Part shown: one piece after another, positions 29,597 through 40,941 of the stretch
How the letters are laid out: each line of letters opens with the position of its first letter
Numbering within the stretch: position 1 is the first letter of the stretch
NCBI GenBank assembly: GCA_947172415.1
Contig: OX359192.1
Coordinates: forward strand, 7,920,901 to 7,984,900
Source of the DNA: Chondrosia reniformis
Taxonomy: Eukaryota; Porifera; Demospongiae; Chondrillida; Chondrillidae
Direction of reading: 5' to 3'
Length of the DNA stretch: 64,000 nt
Translations under genes and position numbers: made by a program
Notes under the pieces: model-generated
The model's input: the letters and a program-made list of their open reading frames with translations, nothing else
Told to the model about the DNA's origin: nothing
Databases searched by the model: none

Positions 29597-30797
29597 TTAG
29601 TTTTCTGTGGAAAAATCTTGATGGGGGAAGAGTGTGCGTGTCTTGTCAGATGGCTTTAAGTCTCTTGTAGGTGTGAACACAGTGTCCATGCCCTGTAAGG
29701 TAGCTGTCTTGTAGCAGGAGCGGCAGACTGCCATGTACTTGTCTGCACCCCCAATAACTTCTACAGCTGTCTCACTTCCGATACGTTTAGTGAAGGCAGC
29801 ATCAGTGTAGCAGATCTGGCAAACTGCCTTCAACTTGATCACATTTTCTGCCAGTGGAATAAGATCCAGTACTTTACCAAATGGCTACATTGAGACAATA
29901 ATTACATACACAGAAGTACAGGTGGTGTGACTCACAGTGAGAAGTAACAATAAGGCAAGTACATGTGAATGTCTGCCAATCACTTGTGTTTACTTACTTT
30001 TCTTTGAAATGTTCCATCCAAAGCAGCTACAATCACCATCTTTCCACAGTCTGCCATTGCCTCACAAAACTCAAGTACATCTGGAAACTACATTAGATTT
30101 GTCGGTAGCTACTGAGTCAATATAGATATATGATTACCACACACATGTTATTGCTGTATTAAGCCCTTTAGGGCAGGCTGGTATAAATGAGAAACATGTG
30201 ATGCATAAAGGAATATCTCACTTACTCACATTAAAAATGAAACAGCTTTAATATCGATAACAATCCACATATCTATTGTAAGGTGGGTGTATGGCGATTT
30301 AACTTACAAACTGTCCCTCATCTATTCCAATGACGCCAAATTTCTTGGCTTCCTGGAACAGCTTGTTCAGCTCTGAACATGCATAAGCTTTGGTAACGAG
30401 TTTGTCGTGTGTAGCAATGCCATCTTTGGAAAAGCGATCATCTTTGGAGTACTTTATCATCATGCAGGATTGGTTAGCTACTTGAAATCGTCTCATTCGT
30501 CTAATTAATTCAGTCCTAATAAGGAAAACGTATTTGACAACAGGATCAGAGAATGGTCATGCAATCAATATCTCATCGTATACTAGTGTAACATGCACAT
30601 TTGCAGCATAAATACGTAGTAGCAATTGACATTTAAGGTACTGAGACTGACGTTTTCCCTGAAAACATTGGTCCCAAAATCAGTTGAATGTGGCCTTTGG
30701 CAGCCAAGAGATCCAATCCATTTGATATTGCAGACATTCTTCTGAAGAGTTGAATTAAAATACTGAATTTCCCGCCGAATGTTTTAATAGAATTCAT
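29597..30797 (-). CDS. TK1: Thymidine kinase, TK1 type (cytosolic)
   Basis: Salvage enzyme that phosphorylates thymidine to dTMP; levels usually peak in S phase. The P-loop is GPMFSGKT, split between exons at AC/G. Next come [30 protein letters not shown] with the catalytic Glu, [20 protein letters not shown] and [20 protein letters not shown]. The zinc-binding lasso follows ([30 protein letters not shown]). The start may be the Met at 30797 or the one at 30737 ([19 protein letters not shown]); the longer form would add a 20-residue N-terminus. Divergent from CCDC96 with about 50 bp between starts. Confidence 0.94.
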
Positions 30798-30847
30798 GGT
30801 TGATATTAGCCCTCGGAGCTGCCAGGCAACGGTAGTACATAATAAAG

Positions 30848-33260
30848 ATGGCTGACTTGGTAGCTCAAGAAGAGACAATGGAAACAACTAAAATTGATTC
30901 AGTTCCCGTTGAGATTGTGGAACAGGAAACAGGTAACGAAAAGGTATCGGAAAATGACGAAGCAGGTAACAAGACAGAAAATTCTGAACCAGCAGCATCA
31001 GATAATGCAAAAGACTCACCGCCTGAAGAAGAAACAATGAAGGAGAATGAGGTTGAAGCAGAACTACCTGGAAATGCTTCACAGCCAACTAAAGAGGAAG
31101 AAGGTAATGCAACTCAGAGCAATGAGGTTGAAGCAGAACTACCTGGAAATGCTTCACAGCCAACTAAAGAGGAAAAAGGTAATGCAACTCAGAGCAATGA
31201 GGTTGAAGCAAAGATGAACGAACAGTCTGATATTAAGCCAGATGAACAGGATGGTAGTAGTGGTATGAGGCAGGATAACACTGCTGATACAGAAGGTGTT
31301 ACTGAAGAGCAGGAAGTTGAACCTGTAAATGTTGAAGGAGATCATCCCCAGGGAGATCCTCCTACTGCTGAACTTGGTGACTTGTCTGAGAAGCCCTCTG
31401 AGATGCCTCCAGCTGAAATGGAATCAGCACCTAGCCCATCAAGAGAAGGTTTGGGTAAAAGGGAAACTACAGAAGACCTTTTAGAAGATGAGATGGTAGA
31501 GGAAGAGTTTGTCTATACCAGAGAGGACATGTTGGCCAAACTAAAGGAAGCCTTAACCATGCAGGAAAGTCTAAAGAGTAGAAATGCACTCTATCAACAC
31601 AAGATTGCAGATTATTTGGCAAAGAAGAAGGTATAGTTGATTCAGTTAGTTGTGGCCATTGTCGATCGCAATGTTGTGTCACTGTAGACAGAGGAGAAAC
31701 ATGATCCCAGTAAGAGTGTAACTGACCAGGAGCAGCGCTACCTCAAGTGCATGTGTGAGTATGTAATATACCAGCCAGTACTATGAAGCCATTCCTACTC
31801 TATTACTTTTGGATAATGTGCAATAGATAAATGTGTTTTGCTCTACTAAAAGATGCTTTAGAAGGCCTGCAACACGAGTTTGCTGATATGCAAGAAAAGT
31901 ACATAGAGGGAGAGAGGGAGTTGGTTGTGGAAAGTGAAGTGAATTTGGATCTAGTAGCCAAGAAAAGGTTAAGGCCTACGGCTGTATAATGTAGCTTTAG
32001 ATAATTGTAGTGACCTATGTATATGGGGGTACGTATGTTGTAATGCTTTACGTACGTAGGGCTGAGTATGTACTGCATTGTAAGCAAAAGTCTCTGGAGG
32101 CTGTTCATAGTAGAACTGGTAGGAGACTGGCTGGTCAGGTACGGCTGTGACCATCAGATTTATTGCATGAATATGGGTTGGTAATTAAGTGTGAATTGGT
32201 TGTCTTTTAGGAGTTCAACGAGCTGATGGCAGAAGACAAGATGATGGAACAGGAAGTAGTTCAAGCTAGATTAGAGAATATTAGACTTGCTACAAACATT
32301 CAGAAGAAGGAACAACTTGTTAGACAAAAAGTAAATAGAGTCATACTTGATGAGCTAGTGGTGAGACAGCTTGCTAAGTGATGGAGACACTCTTGTTTGC
32401 TATTTGTAGGAGGAGCTTGGAGGAGGGCTACATGTGATTGATTTTGAGCAGTTGAAAATTGATAATGTAAATTTAAATGAAAAGATAGAAGAGAGAAATG
32501 AGGAACTTACTAAATTAAGAAAAAAGATTATGGGTACAGTACAAGTGTTAACACATGTCAAGGAAAAGCTACAGTTTGTACAAGTTAGTGCATTATCAGC
32601 CTTTCCAAAGTCATCACTGAATACATATAACACTGAACATGTTTCAGGCTGAAAATGAAGAACAAAAGTCTAATTTAATTAATTTGGAACAGCAAGTTGC
32701 AAAGGTACATTTTCTATCAAGTATTAAAAGATGTTGTGAAGTATCATTCTAAGTGTAGATAAAGTTCTCCTTTGCTCTGTAGAAACGTAATCATTTGACC
32801 AGATTGAAGCAAACAAGAGATGGCCTTAGAATAGATAACATCAATTTACGACAACAAGTTGGGCTCATTGGCCATTTAGATCTTCTTCGAGACTTTGAAG
32901 AACAGGTTGATCAGGTAGGAAGTAGCTCTTGCTTGGCTGCATAGAGCTACTGGGGCCCATAACTAAACTAGAGATGTTAGATGATAGAAATTTCTTTTAA
33001 CTGCACCAATATTATCTTTGAGAAGTGCAAATAAACTATAAAAAGTAGTTTATGGTGGCTATATAAGTATACGTATATTTTACCATGGATGTATAGTTTA
33101 AGAGAACTGATTGATCTTTGCTATTCCCTTTACACAGAATGAGGAGATGCTGAAGGATATTGAGGACACAAAGATGGCTTATTCTCAAAATGTGCTGGCT
33201 TGTAGAAAGGTGAAGGAAAAGCTACAACACGCTGATTGGATACAGAGAGGAGTTCCTTGA
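30848..33260 (+). CDS. CCDC96: CCDC96 / CFAP184 ciliary coiled-coil protein
   Basis: CCDC96 pairs with CCDC113 at the ciliary axoneme and the base of radial spoke 3. The first 200 residues are acidic, low-complexity and contain a 25-residue duplication. The rest is a long coiled coil: EALTMQESLKSRNALYQHKI, LEGLQHEFADMQEKYIEGER, VVQARLENIRLATNIQKKEQ, HVIDFEQLKIDNVNLNEKIE, ERNEELTKLRKKIMGTVQVL, LKQTRDGLRIDNINLRQQVG. The FEQLKIxNxxLNEKIEERNEEL block is the family signature. About eight exons; the first ends at 31630 and the second begins at 31688. The stop is at 33258-33260, 86 bp from the stop of the convergent survivin-like gene. Confidence 0.9.
31051..31205 (+). repeat. 75-bp in-frame coding duplication in CCDC96
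   Basis: The unit NEVEAELPGNASQPTKEEEG plus NATQS occurs twice, with one Glu/Lys difference, followed by the start of a third copy (NEVEAK). It lies in the disordered N-terminus. Confidence 0.93.
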
Positions 33261-33345
33261 TCAACTACTATGTTGGCAATCTAGTGAATATTGATAAAAA
33301 TCATTATCAGAAGTACAGGTGTTAAAATAACACACATCAGTAAAT

Positions 33346-33881
33346 CTAATGAAGATATTCTTCCATTTGTTTGCGTAAACGAGCTTTCAGCTTATTTTCG
33401 TGTTTCGTCTAAGGAGACAAAATGTCAGCAATTTGGATCCAAAGTTAAAATATTCAAGTATACTACACTAACCATCAAAAATTCATTAGCTTTCTTCTCC
33501 AATTTCAGAACATCGCCTAAGGTTAATGGTTTGTAAGGATTTTTCATCTTTACCAAAGGACATTTCGGCTCTGCTCCTTTGTGTTCGGCAAACGGGTCGT
33601 CACATTCTTCCCAACAATCAACTTCACATTGACAAACTATACATTTGACTTGATCTGGATTACTGTCGTCTCCCACGAAGACGAACCCAGCCTCTGCCAG
33701 CTATATGCAAAGGAAAACCAGGGGAGCTACGAATGGATTTATAGACTCAAAATGGTCGAATATTTCTTACCTTAAGAGGAACACAGGACCCTTCATCAAA
33801 TGGCCAATGCGCATTCTTATATGATTCTAATCGTTGTTCTACCGTGTATGGTAAGTATGAAAAATCTCCTTTAGAATTCAT
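33346..33881 (-). CDS. BIRC5: Survivin-like single-BIR protein (BIRC5 type)
   Basis: BIRC5 is the BIR subunit of the chromosomal passenger complex with INCENP, borealin and Aurora B. Three exons give about 132 residues. The N-terminus reads MNSKGDFSYLPYTVEQRLES then YKNAHWPFDEGSCVP. The BIR continues LAEAGFVFVGDDSNPDQVKC and has the zinc ligands CIVC-x16-H-x6-C, with WEECDDPFAEH in the middle. The C-terminal helix LTLGDVLKLEKKANEFLM then TKHENKLKARLRKQMEEYLH corresponds to survivin's dimer/borealin helix but is shorter. There is no RING, CARD or second BIR. An anti-apoptotic role cannot be judged from sequence; the mitotic role is the more likely ancestral one. The stop is close to the CCDC96 stop. 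Confidence 0.9.
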
Positions 33882-34154
33882 CTTCTCCCAGGGCTAATCA
33901 GTAAAACGAGTTGAGCGTTCAAATTTCTATTATCTGAATGTTCCCGCGCTATGTTACCATAGCTACAAGGTTCATTTATTTGCTATCTAAACTTTGCTGC
34001 CTATGTTTTCATAAACTTTGGCCAACTCCTTTCTGACATCATTTCTCATTTTTATTTTTTTATTTCTCTCTCTTTTCTCTTCAACAGAAGTATTGTTACA
34101 CAAAGCTGAAAGACAAGGATATTATATTTAAAACATTGTCTAATTATAAAAGGA

Positions 34155-35321
34155 TTATGACTTACAGCTAGAAATTGATGATGAGGATGAAATTGAATGT
34201 TCATAAAGCTGTTCCATTAATTCTAGTAATTCCTATATAGTAGTTGGGGTTAGTAACTATACTGCCAGTTGTAAAACACCAATTTGAAAATATAACTTAC
34301 AGAATAAGCTGCTCTGCTTGCTAAGTCAACAGGTGAATCACCATTGGAATCCAATGCATATATACTACAACCAGACTTTAACAGACGTGTGACATCATCG
34401 ACCTACAGTTAGAGTACACCTTACACTCCTCTTGATTGAGAATAGGGTATGGTTGAGACTTACATTTCTCTGTACTACAGCATAATGAAGATCAGTCCCA
34501 ATAGCTCCATATTCCCCACACTCTGGCCATAGTTCACTCGTGTCCTGCCTTGAGAGAGATGACAGACTTCCAATGCTGTCTCCTAAACCACTGCTGTTAA
34601 TTCCTTCTGTAGATTGGTTGTGATGGGAAATGTGTGCCAAACCACTAGGTGGCTGCTTAGAGAGAATACTGTTAGATCTTGACACTGATGGTATGTAGCA
34701 CCAGGGAGGTGAAATAGGGAGTCTTATCCTATGCCTGCCTTCAGGTAACCTCTCTGAATGGGATCGACGCACTTGTTTTGTTGGATCTGTAGTGTAGTGA
34801 CTTGCCTCCCTGTGTCCATCAATTGAGGAAGATGGAGACTCCAATGAGGGACTTTTGGGTAGAAAAGCTCTTTTATTGCCTCCTGAACTGAGGCTATCAA
34901 AACTCTCAACTTCAGAAGGATCTAAAATTGCATATACACAATGATTCCATTGCTATCCATGACACTATGTACCTATACATACTAACATCACAGCTCAGCC
35001 TGCTATTCTGCTCAGTAGTTTAGTAGAAAATAAGATGGACTTACTGGGAGGGTCGAGTAATAGCAAAGTCACAGTAGATGGTGCCGGTATAAGCTGCAGT
35101 AGCTGCTTGACGCACTGGTGCGATTGACCTTCGACTGATAGACCGTTTACGGACTTTATGCGATCCCCAACGATTATGTTCGGCGTCGCAGCAGCGACAC
35201 TGCCGGGACGAATCGATCCGATCTGCGGCCATCGCTTGCCGCCTACGATAGCCGTCTTTACAGCTATACCTAGACCTTCACTAGTCTTTATTAACTGAAC
35301 TTCCCTCTCCGAATCCTCCAT
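34155..35321 (-). CDS. PDZ plus ankyrin-repeat protein of unknown function
   Basis: I do not recognise an orthologue. The first exon encodes an N-terminal PDZ domain: EVQLIKTSEGLGIAVKTAIV, IGSIRPGSVAAATPNIIVGD, RIKSVNGLSVEGQSHQCVKQ, with a GLGI carboxylate-binding loop. A Ser-rich linker follows (SFDSLSSGG, SLESPSSSIDGHREASH, SSGLGDSIGSLSSLSRQD). The C-terminus has short ankyrin-like sequence: GTDLHYAVVQRN, VDDVTRLLKSGCSIYALDSN, GDSPVDLASRAAYS, then a polar tail ending SSSSISSCKS. It is probably a small scaffold. In SHANK proteins ankyrin repeats precede the PDZ, the reverse of this order. The internal junction near 34390 is clear; others are approximate. Confidence 0.65.
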
Positions 35322-35428
35322 TTCCACACTACTCCGCCCAACAAATTAGGAACCAACCACTTTCGTGCAATGAATACTATTAACCATTCAATGAATACAC
35401 TTTATTAATAAGCAGATGTTCAGTCCTT

Positions 35429-36485
35429 TCATTTTCCAGGCAAGATGATTCCTTCATACTGCACAAGAAGACAGAGATATAGCTCATTTAATTATCCAAA
35501 CTAGTTAGACCTTGTTAAAGACACAAAGATTGACTGTGATACAATTACAATTGCATGTTTTCAAAGACTAAATCAATCAATTAAAACTAACATATCAATT
35601 GATCAAAGTGCATTAATATTTACATAAATATAACTTTTCTATTCATATTTTACAACTAATCAAATAGGAAGCAGGCATGTAGAATTATTTAAAAATACAG
35701 ATGTAATCAGAAAGCATATCAAGTATTATGCAGACTTACTTTCTGTTGGAACCACTTGATTGCTTCCTCTTTGGTGACCCTATGACCTGGGCCTACTCTA
35801 CTCTTGGCCTTTCTCCTATACGCCACTCTGTAACCAGGTCTGCCCAGTACCACATAGAAATCCATTCCGTAGATCCCAATTGATGGATCATACTTAATTC
35901 CCAGGTCAATATGTTCTTGTATACCAAACCCAAAGTTGCCTGTATTCGAGAAGTTCCCTTTACGTAATTCGTATTCTTTAACTTTTAATCCTTTTTCCAA
36001 TATTTCTTCAGCTTTTGGTCCTCTAACTGTGCAATGGACAGATATCTTCTCATTTCTTCGAATACCAAAAGATCTGATGGTGAAACGAGCTGCATTATGA
36101 AATGAAGGAACAAATGTGATATCTAGGCGAGACATGTGGTAAATGAGCAAGTGAAGACCATGCAAGTGAAAATAATTTGAGGTTTACCTTTTGAGAAGAC
36201 AGGAGACTGTCCTGTTAGTGCTTCTAAAACCTTGGCAGCTCTTGTAAGCCTGTCCCCGCTCTCCCCTACACATATATTCAGGCAGAGCTTCCTGATCTGA
36301 AGATCTCTCATTACATTACCCTTTTCTTCCTGTATTCAGAAGAAAAAGTTTGTAGCAATACAACAAAGTGGCGGACTGTTTAAATGACACCATAGGACAC
36401 TAACAGATGTTACTAAAGGGTTTAAATAGTCTTAATAGTCTAAACTACTTTCGTTGCGGCAATATTTAGCGATTCTTACCCCCAT
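35429..36485 (-). CDS. RPL11: 60S ribosomal protein L11 (uL5)
   Basis: RPL11 is a component of the large subunit central protuberance and contacts 5S rRNA. The first coding exon is only ATG GGG (36480-36485). The next begins [20 protein letters not shown], then [77 protein letters not shown] and [11 protein letters not shown]. The final exon gives YEGIILPGK and stops at 35429. Sequence is nearly collinear with vertebrate RPL11. A very short first coding exon is usual for ribosomal protein genes. Confidence 0.97.
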
Positions 36486-36702
36486 CTCTTTTCCTTTGAA
36501 CACGTGGGTAGTGCGCACTTATTGGAATATTCTTCTAAATATAGACGCCCACTCAAACGTGGTATACAAACGATCAATATAATATGAATTTTATGTAATA
36601 ATTTATTGTAGCAAGGTCTAAATCAAATTAAAACAATTTCAGTCCATTAACCAATTTCTCCCTATTCCAGATAAACGGATCCTATATGATGCATCCTTAG
36701 AT

Positions 36703-37780
36703 TTAGGCCGGAAGTTGCAACTTCTTTCCTTTTATAACTGGAAAAGGTAAATAGATGTAAATATGTACAGAAATGAATACATTCTACACTGGTTCAAAGG
36801 CAGTACCTTTAGTGATGTAAAGGTAAAGGAAATCGCTGTAGAGGAGTGTCTGAACACAGCCAGCCACAATGGCAATGATGTCGTAAAAGCCCTCCGTATA
36901 GTATCGCCAGACCCAGTTGACAATGTACAACGCACGGTAAGATCCAAGAGCAAAGAGGTAGTGAGAAGTGATGGTCTCTGCTTCACCAGTTTTGGTAATC
37001 ATAAAGAGCTGGGGCATGATAGCCACACTCTCCAGATATATAGAAAATGTCCATAGAATCTGTAACAATGTAAACATATTTGGCCAAAGTCTATACAGTT
37101 TCCACACAGAAGACTATAAAAATAAAATCAAAGTATTTTGCATGCAAACAGGTTTTCACATTTAATAATGACAAACAAAATTATATTGCAATGGATGCGA
37201 TGTACATTAAAGTACCCAATCATCTAGATGATTAAGGCATTATTGCTAGACAGGACTTCTCTGAAGTTGAAAGAGTTTTTAAACTGACATATTTTTAAAA
37301 TCAATTAACAAATGCCTAACCACACCATGTGCATGGCCAATGATCCATAGCATGGAGAAGTACTTGCCTCTAAGACACTGAACTCATGATTGACTAATAC
37401 AGCTAGACCAGCCGCTGGAATAACAAGTACTTCCGCTCTAAAAGCGTCGTTCTCGAAGTCATACGTGGTCCTAAACTTCCAAAAGATGAGGACTAGAGTG
37501 GTGCATGTGCCAACGATGAAGAACACCTTCATGGCGGTGTTGTAGTACGACACAAAGTTGGTAAAGAGGTCAAGATAGCGTGTCGTGAATACGATGGCAT
37601 AGAGAACCTGGGTCTTTCCACTGATACCTAATGCAACAGATGGAGACAGATGACTTTACTAAAGACTACTGGACTGGTGACTGACCTACCAGCGCACGAT
37701 CTCGATCTCCATATTTTGACCAGAAGCACTATTATTGCTATCAAGTGAGAGATGTCTCCGACAAACCTAAACACGTTCAT
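36703..37780 (-). CDS. KDELR2: KDEL endoplasmic-reticulum retention receptor
   Basis: A seven-helix Golgi receptor that returns KDEL-bearing proteins to the ER by COPI. Exon 1 gives [20 protein letters not shown] and [10 protein letters not shown]. The second gives [58 protein letters not shown]. The third gives [60 protein letters not shown]. It ends KGKKLQLPA, where the KKLxLPA tail carries the di-lysine type COPI retrieval signal. Vertebrate paralogue assignment (KDELR1/2/3) is arbitrary; a single gene is expected. Divergent from TMEM186. Confidence 0.95.
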
Positions 37781-37888
37781 CGTGCACAATCTGCAAAGAA
37801 CAATAAACACACACACGTCTTTGTCCCGTTCAAACACGAGTGTACGGAGACTTGAACGGAAATATGCGAAAAGAACACGTCAACCAAA

Positions 37889-38527
37889 ATGGCTACTGTC
37901 AATGCTGTTTTGCAAAAAGTTTTGCAGCAAAGTTGTCGCAATACAGTTAATAATTTCTCAAGGTTAAAGGTTTCAGCAATATACACTTTAGAGAAGAAGT
38001 ATATTTACACAAATGGTGCTCTGTGCAGCCAAGAAAAGGACGATCGAGATGAAATTGTTTTGTACAAGTGGCACAGAATGCGATATGTGCAATTTTTGAC
38101 GCGTATCAAATTTGCCCAAGCACTGGTGGCAGTAAGTGCGATGATTCCACTCTACGCTGGGTATCAGGGAGGGACTGCGAACCTGTCGACACTTGTGCTT
38201 GGAGGATGCGGTGCCTCGGCAATTACATTGCTCTTTTTCGGACTCAGTCTAACGCTGCAAAGATTTATCGGTTTGTTACGCCTTGACAAGACAAGCGACA
38301 CTGTAATTATATCTACGTTGAACTTTTGGGGCAGACGTAAGGACACCTCGTACTGTGCCGATAGTATTATACCATATGAGGACGTTAATTCCTCGTCATC
38401 ATCGTGGTTTCAAAAGTTGCAGTTTATCAATGAAGATAAAGTGTACATTTACAGTCTGAAATATGGACATATACCGGATGTACAATTATTAATGCTTATA
38501 TTGAGAAGTAGTAGTAGTACTTCATAA
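37889..38527 (+). CDS. TMEM186: TMEM186, mitochondrial complex I assembly factor
   Basis: TMEM186 is an inner-membrane protein of the MCIA complex that assembles the membrane arm of complex I. Single exon, 212 residues. The N-terminus (MATVNAVLQKVLQQSCRNTV) is basic and amphipathic, consistent with mitochondrial import. The core is VLYKWHRMRYVQFLTRIKFA, two hydrophobic helices (LVAVSAMIPLYAGYQG, LGGCGASAITLLFFGLS), and the family block STLNFWGRRKDT then IIPYED. Intronless in its coding part, unlike most neighbours. The start context AAAATGGCTA is shared with other genes here. It begins 108 bp from the KDEL receptor start. Confidence 0.88.
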   Translation: MATVNAVLQKVLQQSCRNTVNNFSRLKVSAIYTLEKKYIYTNGALCSQEKDDRDEIVLYKWHRMRYVQFLTRIKFAQALVAVSAMIPLYAGYQGGTANLSTLVLGGCGASAITLLFFGLSLTLQRFIGLLRLDKTSDTVIISTLNFWGRRKDTSYCADSIIPYEDVNSSSSSWFQKLQFINEDKVYIYSLKYGHIPDVQLLMLILRSSSSTS

Positions 38528-38583
38528 TGGTTTATATTTATTAATTTCAATAAAAAAAGATTTTCCAAAGTATACATTACTCT

Positions 38584-40840
38584 TTAATTTGCATCTGGTA
38601 TTGTAGCTGTCACAAGAATCTCTGAAAACTTATCGACAACAGTTAGGATATATGTTCTTGGTATTTGTTCATAATGAGCAATGTCAAATATTGAATGCTT
38701 TCCCCTAAAGTACTTTACCAAAGAGTTAAAGCTGGACAGATCATTCAAGTCTTGAGCTGAAGGACACTTTAATACAGACTTCAACTCAACTGGGGAGACC
38801 TGAGTTTTTAATGAATCCACAAGCTTTCTAGCCTCATCAACGTCTTTTTCTGATAGAAAAGTGTCAATCTCTTTCTCAAGCTCTCCTTCCTCCAACACCG
38901 TGGGTACTAGAAACACGTATGTTTTGAGCTAGAAACATCATAATTGAACTAGTAATAACCAGAAATAGGTTCAATACATAGCTACAGTACAATAATATTT
39001 CTAGCAGATAGCTGAACAATAATACAACTTACCTGTGATATTACACAATGTTGAAGCAGCCACGCAACCATGGAAACAAACTCCTATATAGTAAAAGTCC
39101 CAAAATAATGATCTGCACACATTTTTCCACACCATTGTATGGTTGCTACATGATGAGCAATACTCACTCGCTGTTGAAAGTCTCCTTGCAGCTCAATCAG
39201 TGGAAGAGGATCAGAGAAGCAGACAACAAGGTCCAAAAATGGCACACTCTCAAAAGTGCTTTCAAACAAAACTCGATCTTTACTATCTCTACAATCAGAG
39301 AATTGGCATCTTGATAGCACCTCTCAAGTGTGCAGCAACCATAACTGTATGAACCTAGTAAGGTCTGTATCACTTGATAACATGTACATATTGGTCTCCG
39401 TCAGTGGCTGAATCACTGTGGCACTCTTCCATTGGACAAGATGGCCGACAAGCCTCAGTACGTGACTTAACGGTAGGTCAGTATCCTGGGCTAATTGATC
39501 CAGTCTACAACAGAAGGAGGAAAGGTTAGCTACCTTGTTACAAAGATAACAGTGCAAAGTGTAAACCCACGTTTTTACAGGAGATAGCAACGATAGTAGC
39601 TTTGAAAAAGCAGTTCTCGTTTCCTGTGGCAGTGACAGGATTATGCTGTCAACATCCTTAAGTATCAGGAATGAGTGGTAAGGCCTACAGGTCAAGGAAG
39701 CAAGCAACTTGAAGCACAAATTCAGTTGAAACTAACTTGAAATCATTTATAATTTTTAACTTACTGAACAGATGTGGCAGATCTAGGATGAGAACTCAAT
39801 AAAGGTTGCCATGTGATGCAGGACCAATGGTTAATTCGCTCATTAATGTAGCCCTCACCAGACCTTACACTACAAGGTAAACCACAAATACCATTCAAGT
39901 CCTCCTCACTCTACCAGCAGGTGCTGACCTATTAAAGATATTTGCTATGTGCTTGGCTAACAGACTGTCCTTGGTAACCGAGCTGTAGACCAGCTTGAAG
40001 TCTTCAATGTTCTGGAGGTTGGAGTAGTCAACCTTATTGATTAGTATCTGCACCTCCTGGCTCACAAAGCCACACCTGGACTCTTCGTGCTTTAGACATA
40101 TACCAAATTTAGCAGACAGGTCTTGGCACTGAGCAACCAGATGCTTTTTACTTGATGACTGGTGGAGGGAGAGTGTGAAATGAGTAGAGTATGTGTGACA
40201 TCACCCTTAAATGGCAGTATATTGGGTTATGGCACATATAAGGAGCAGCCAAATTGCATAATACTACAATTACTATAATTATACTATTGTTATTACATTT
40301 ATAGTATAATGTAATCTGGATACTCATTGTATACATTTGTATACATTTGTTATATGTACCTTCAGTATAAAAACTGTGTTAAAGGAGAGGGCCCTAGCCT
40401 CATCTCTGACTTTGAACTGTTCCACATTTTTTGGGTATCCAACAAACTTGTAGTTATCAACACTCAGTGTAAACGTCTTGTCAATATACGGACTGTCGGG
40501 GACTAGGAGCTCTCCCAGAAGGTGAGGTGGTATTTCACTATTGGAATAAAAATATATAGGCAGGGTTTTCAGATACAATATTTAGAACACAGAATCGTAA
40601 TGTACAATTTAAATCTTACTGCAAGATCTGTGCTCCGCCCACCTTGCTGCTTTTCCCGTCTAAATAAAAATGTACCATAATGAAGTTTTAATTTAATTAC
40701 AAGTTGATCACTGCATATATACATATATATGTATATACTTATTATGACTTTATACTGCTCGAACCTGTAGGATAAAAGAATAGCAATCTGTGCCCGCGAC
40801 TTCCAGAGGTAGCAAAGGCCACTGCTAACAGATCCTCCAT
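38584..40840 (-). CDS. NPRL3: NPRL3, GATOR1 complex subunit
   Basis: GATOR1 (DEPDC5-NPRL2-NPRL3) is a Rag GTPase GAP that shuts off mTORC1 when amino acids are low. The N-terminus is MEDLLAVAFATSGSRGHRLL, matching the family's SSGSRGxxLLF start. Then come LLGELLVPDSPYIDKTFTLS, DNYKFVGYPKNVEQFKVRD, ALSFNTVFILK, LSLPQETRTAFSKLLSLLS, LDQLAQDTDLPLSHVLRLVG, HLVQWKSATVIQPLTETNMY, and the C-terminal FNSLVKYFRGKHSIFDIAHY, RTYILTVVDKFSEILVTATI. Order and spacing follow human NPRL3. Several short introns; junctions between 39700 and 40570 were not all fixed. Confidence 0.9.
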
Positions 40841-40941
40841 GATCCTTCAACTGGCAGCCATTTGCAGAGCACTTCTACTGAAACAGAATAGTTGTGGTTT
40901 GGCTAATCGGCAAACTCAGAGAGCCAGACCACTTGCTTGAA

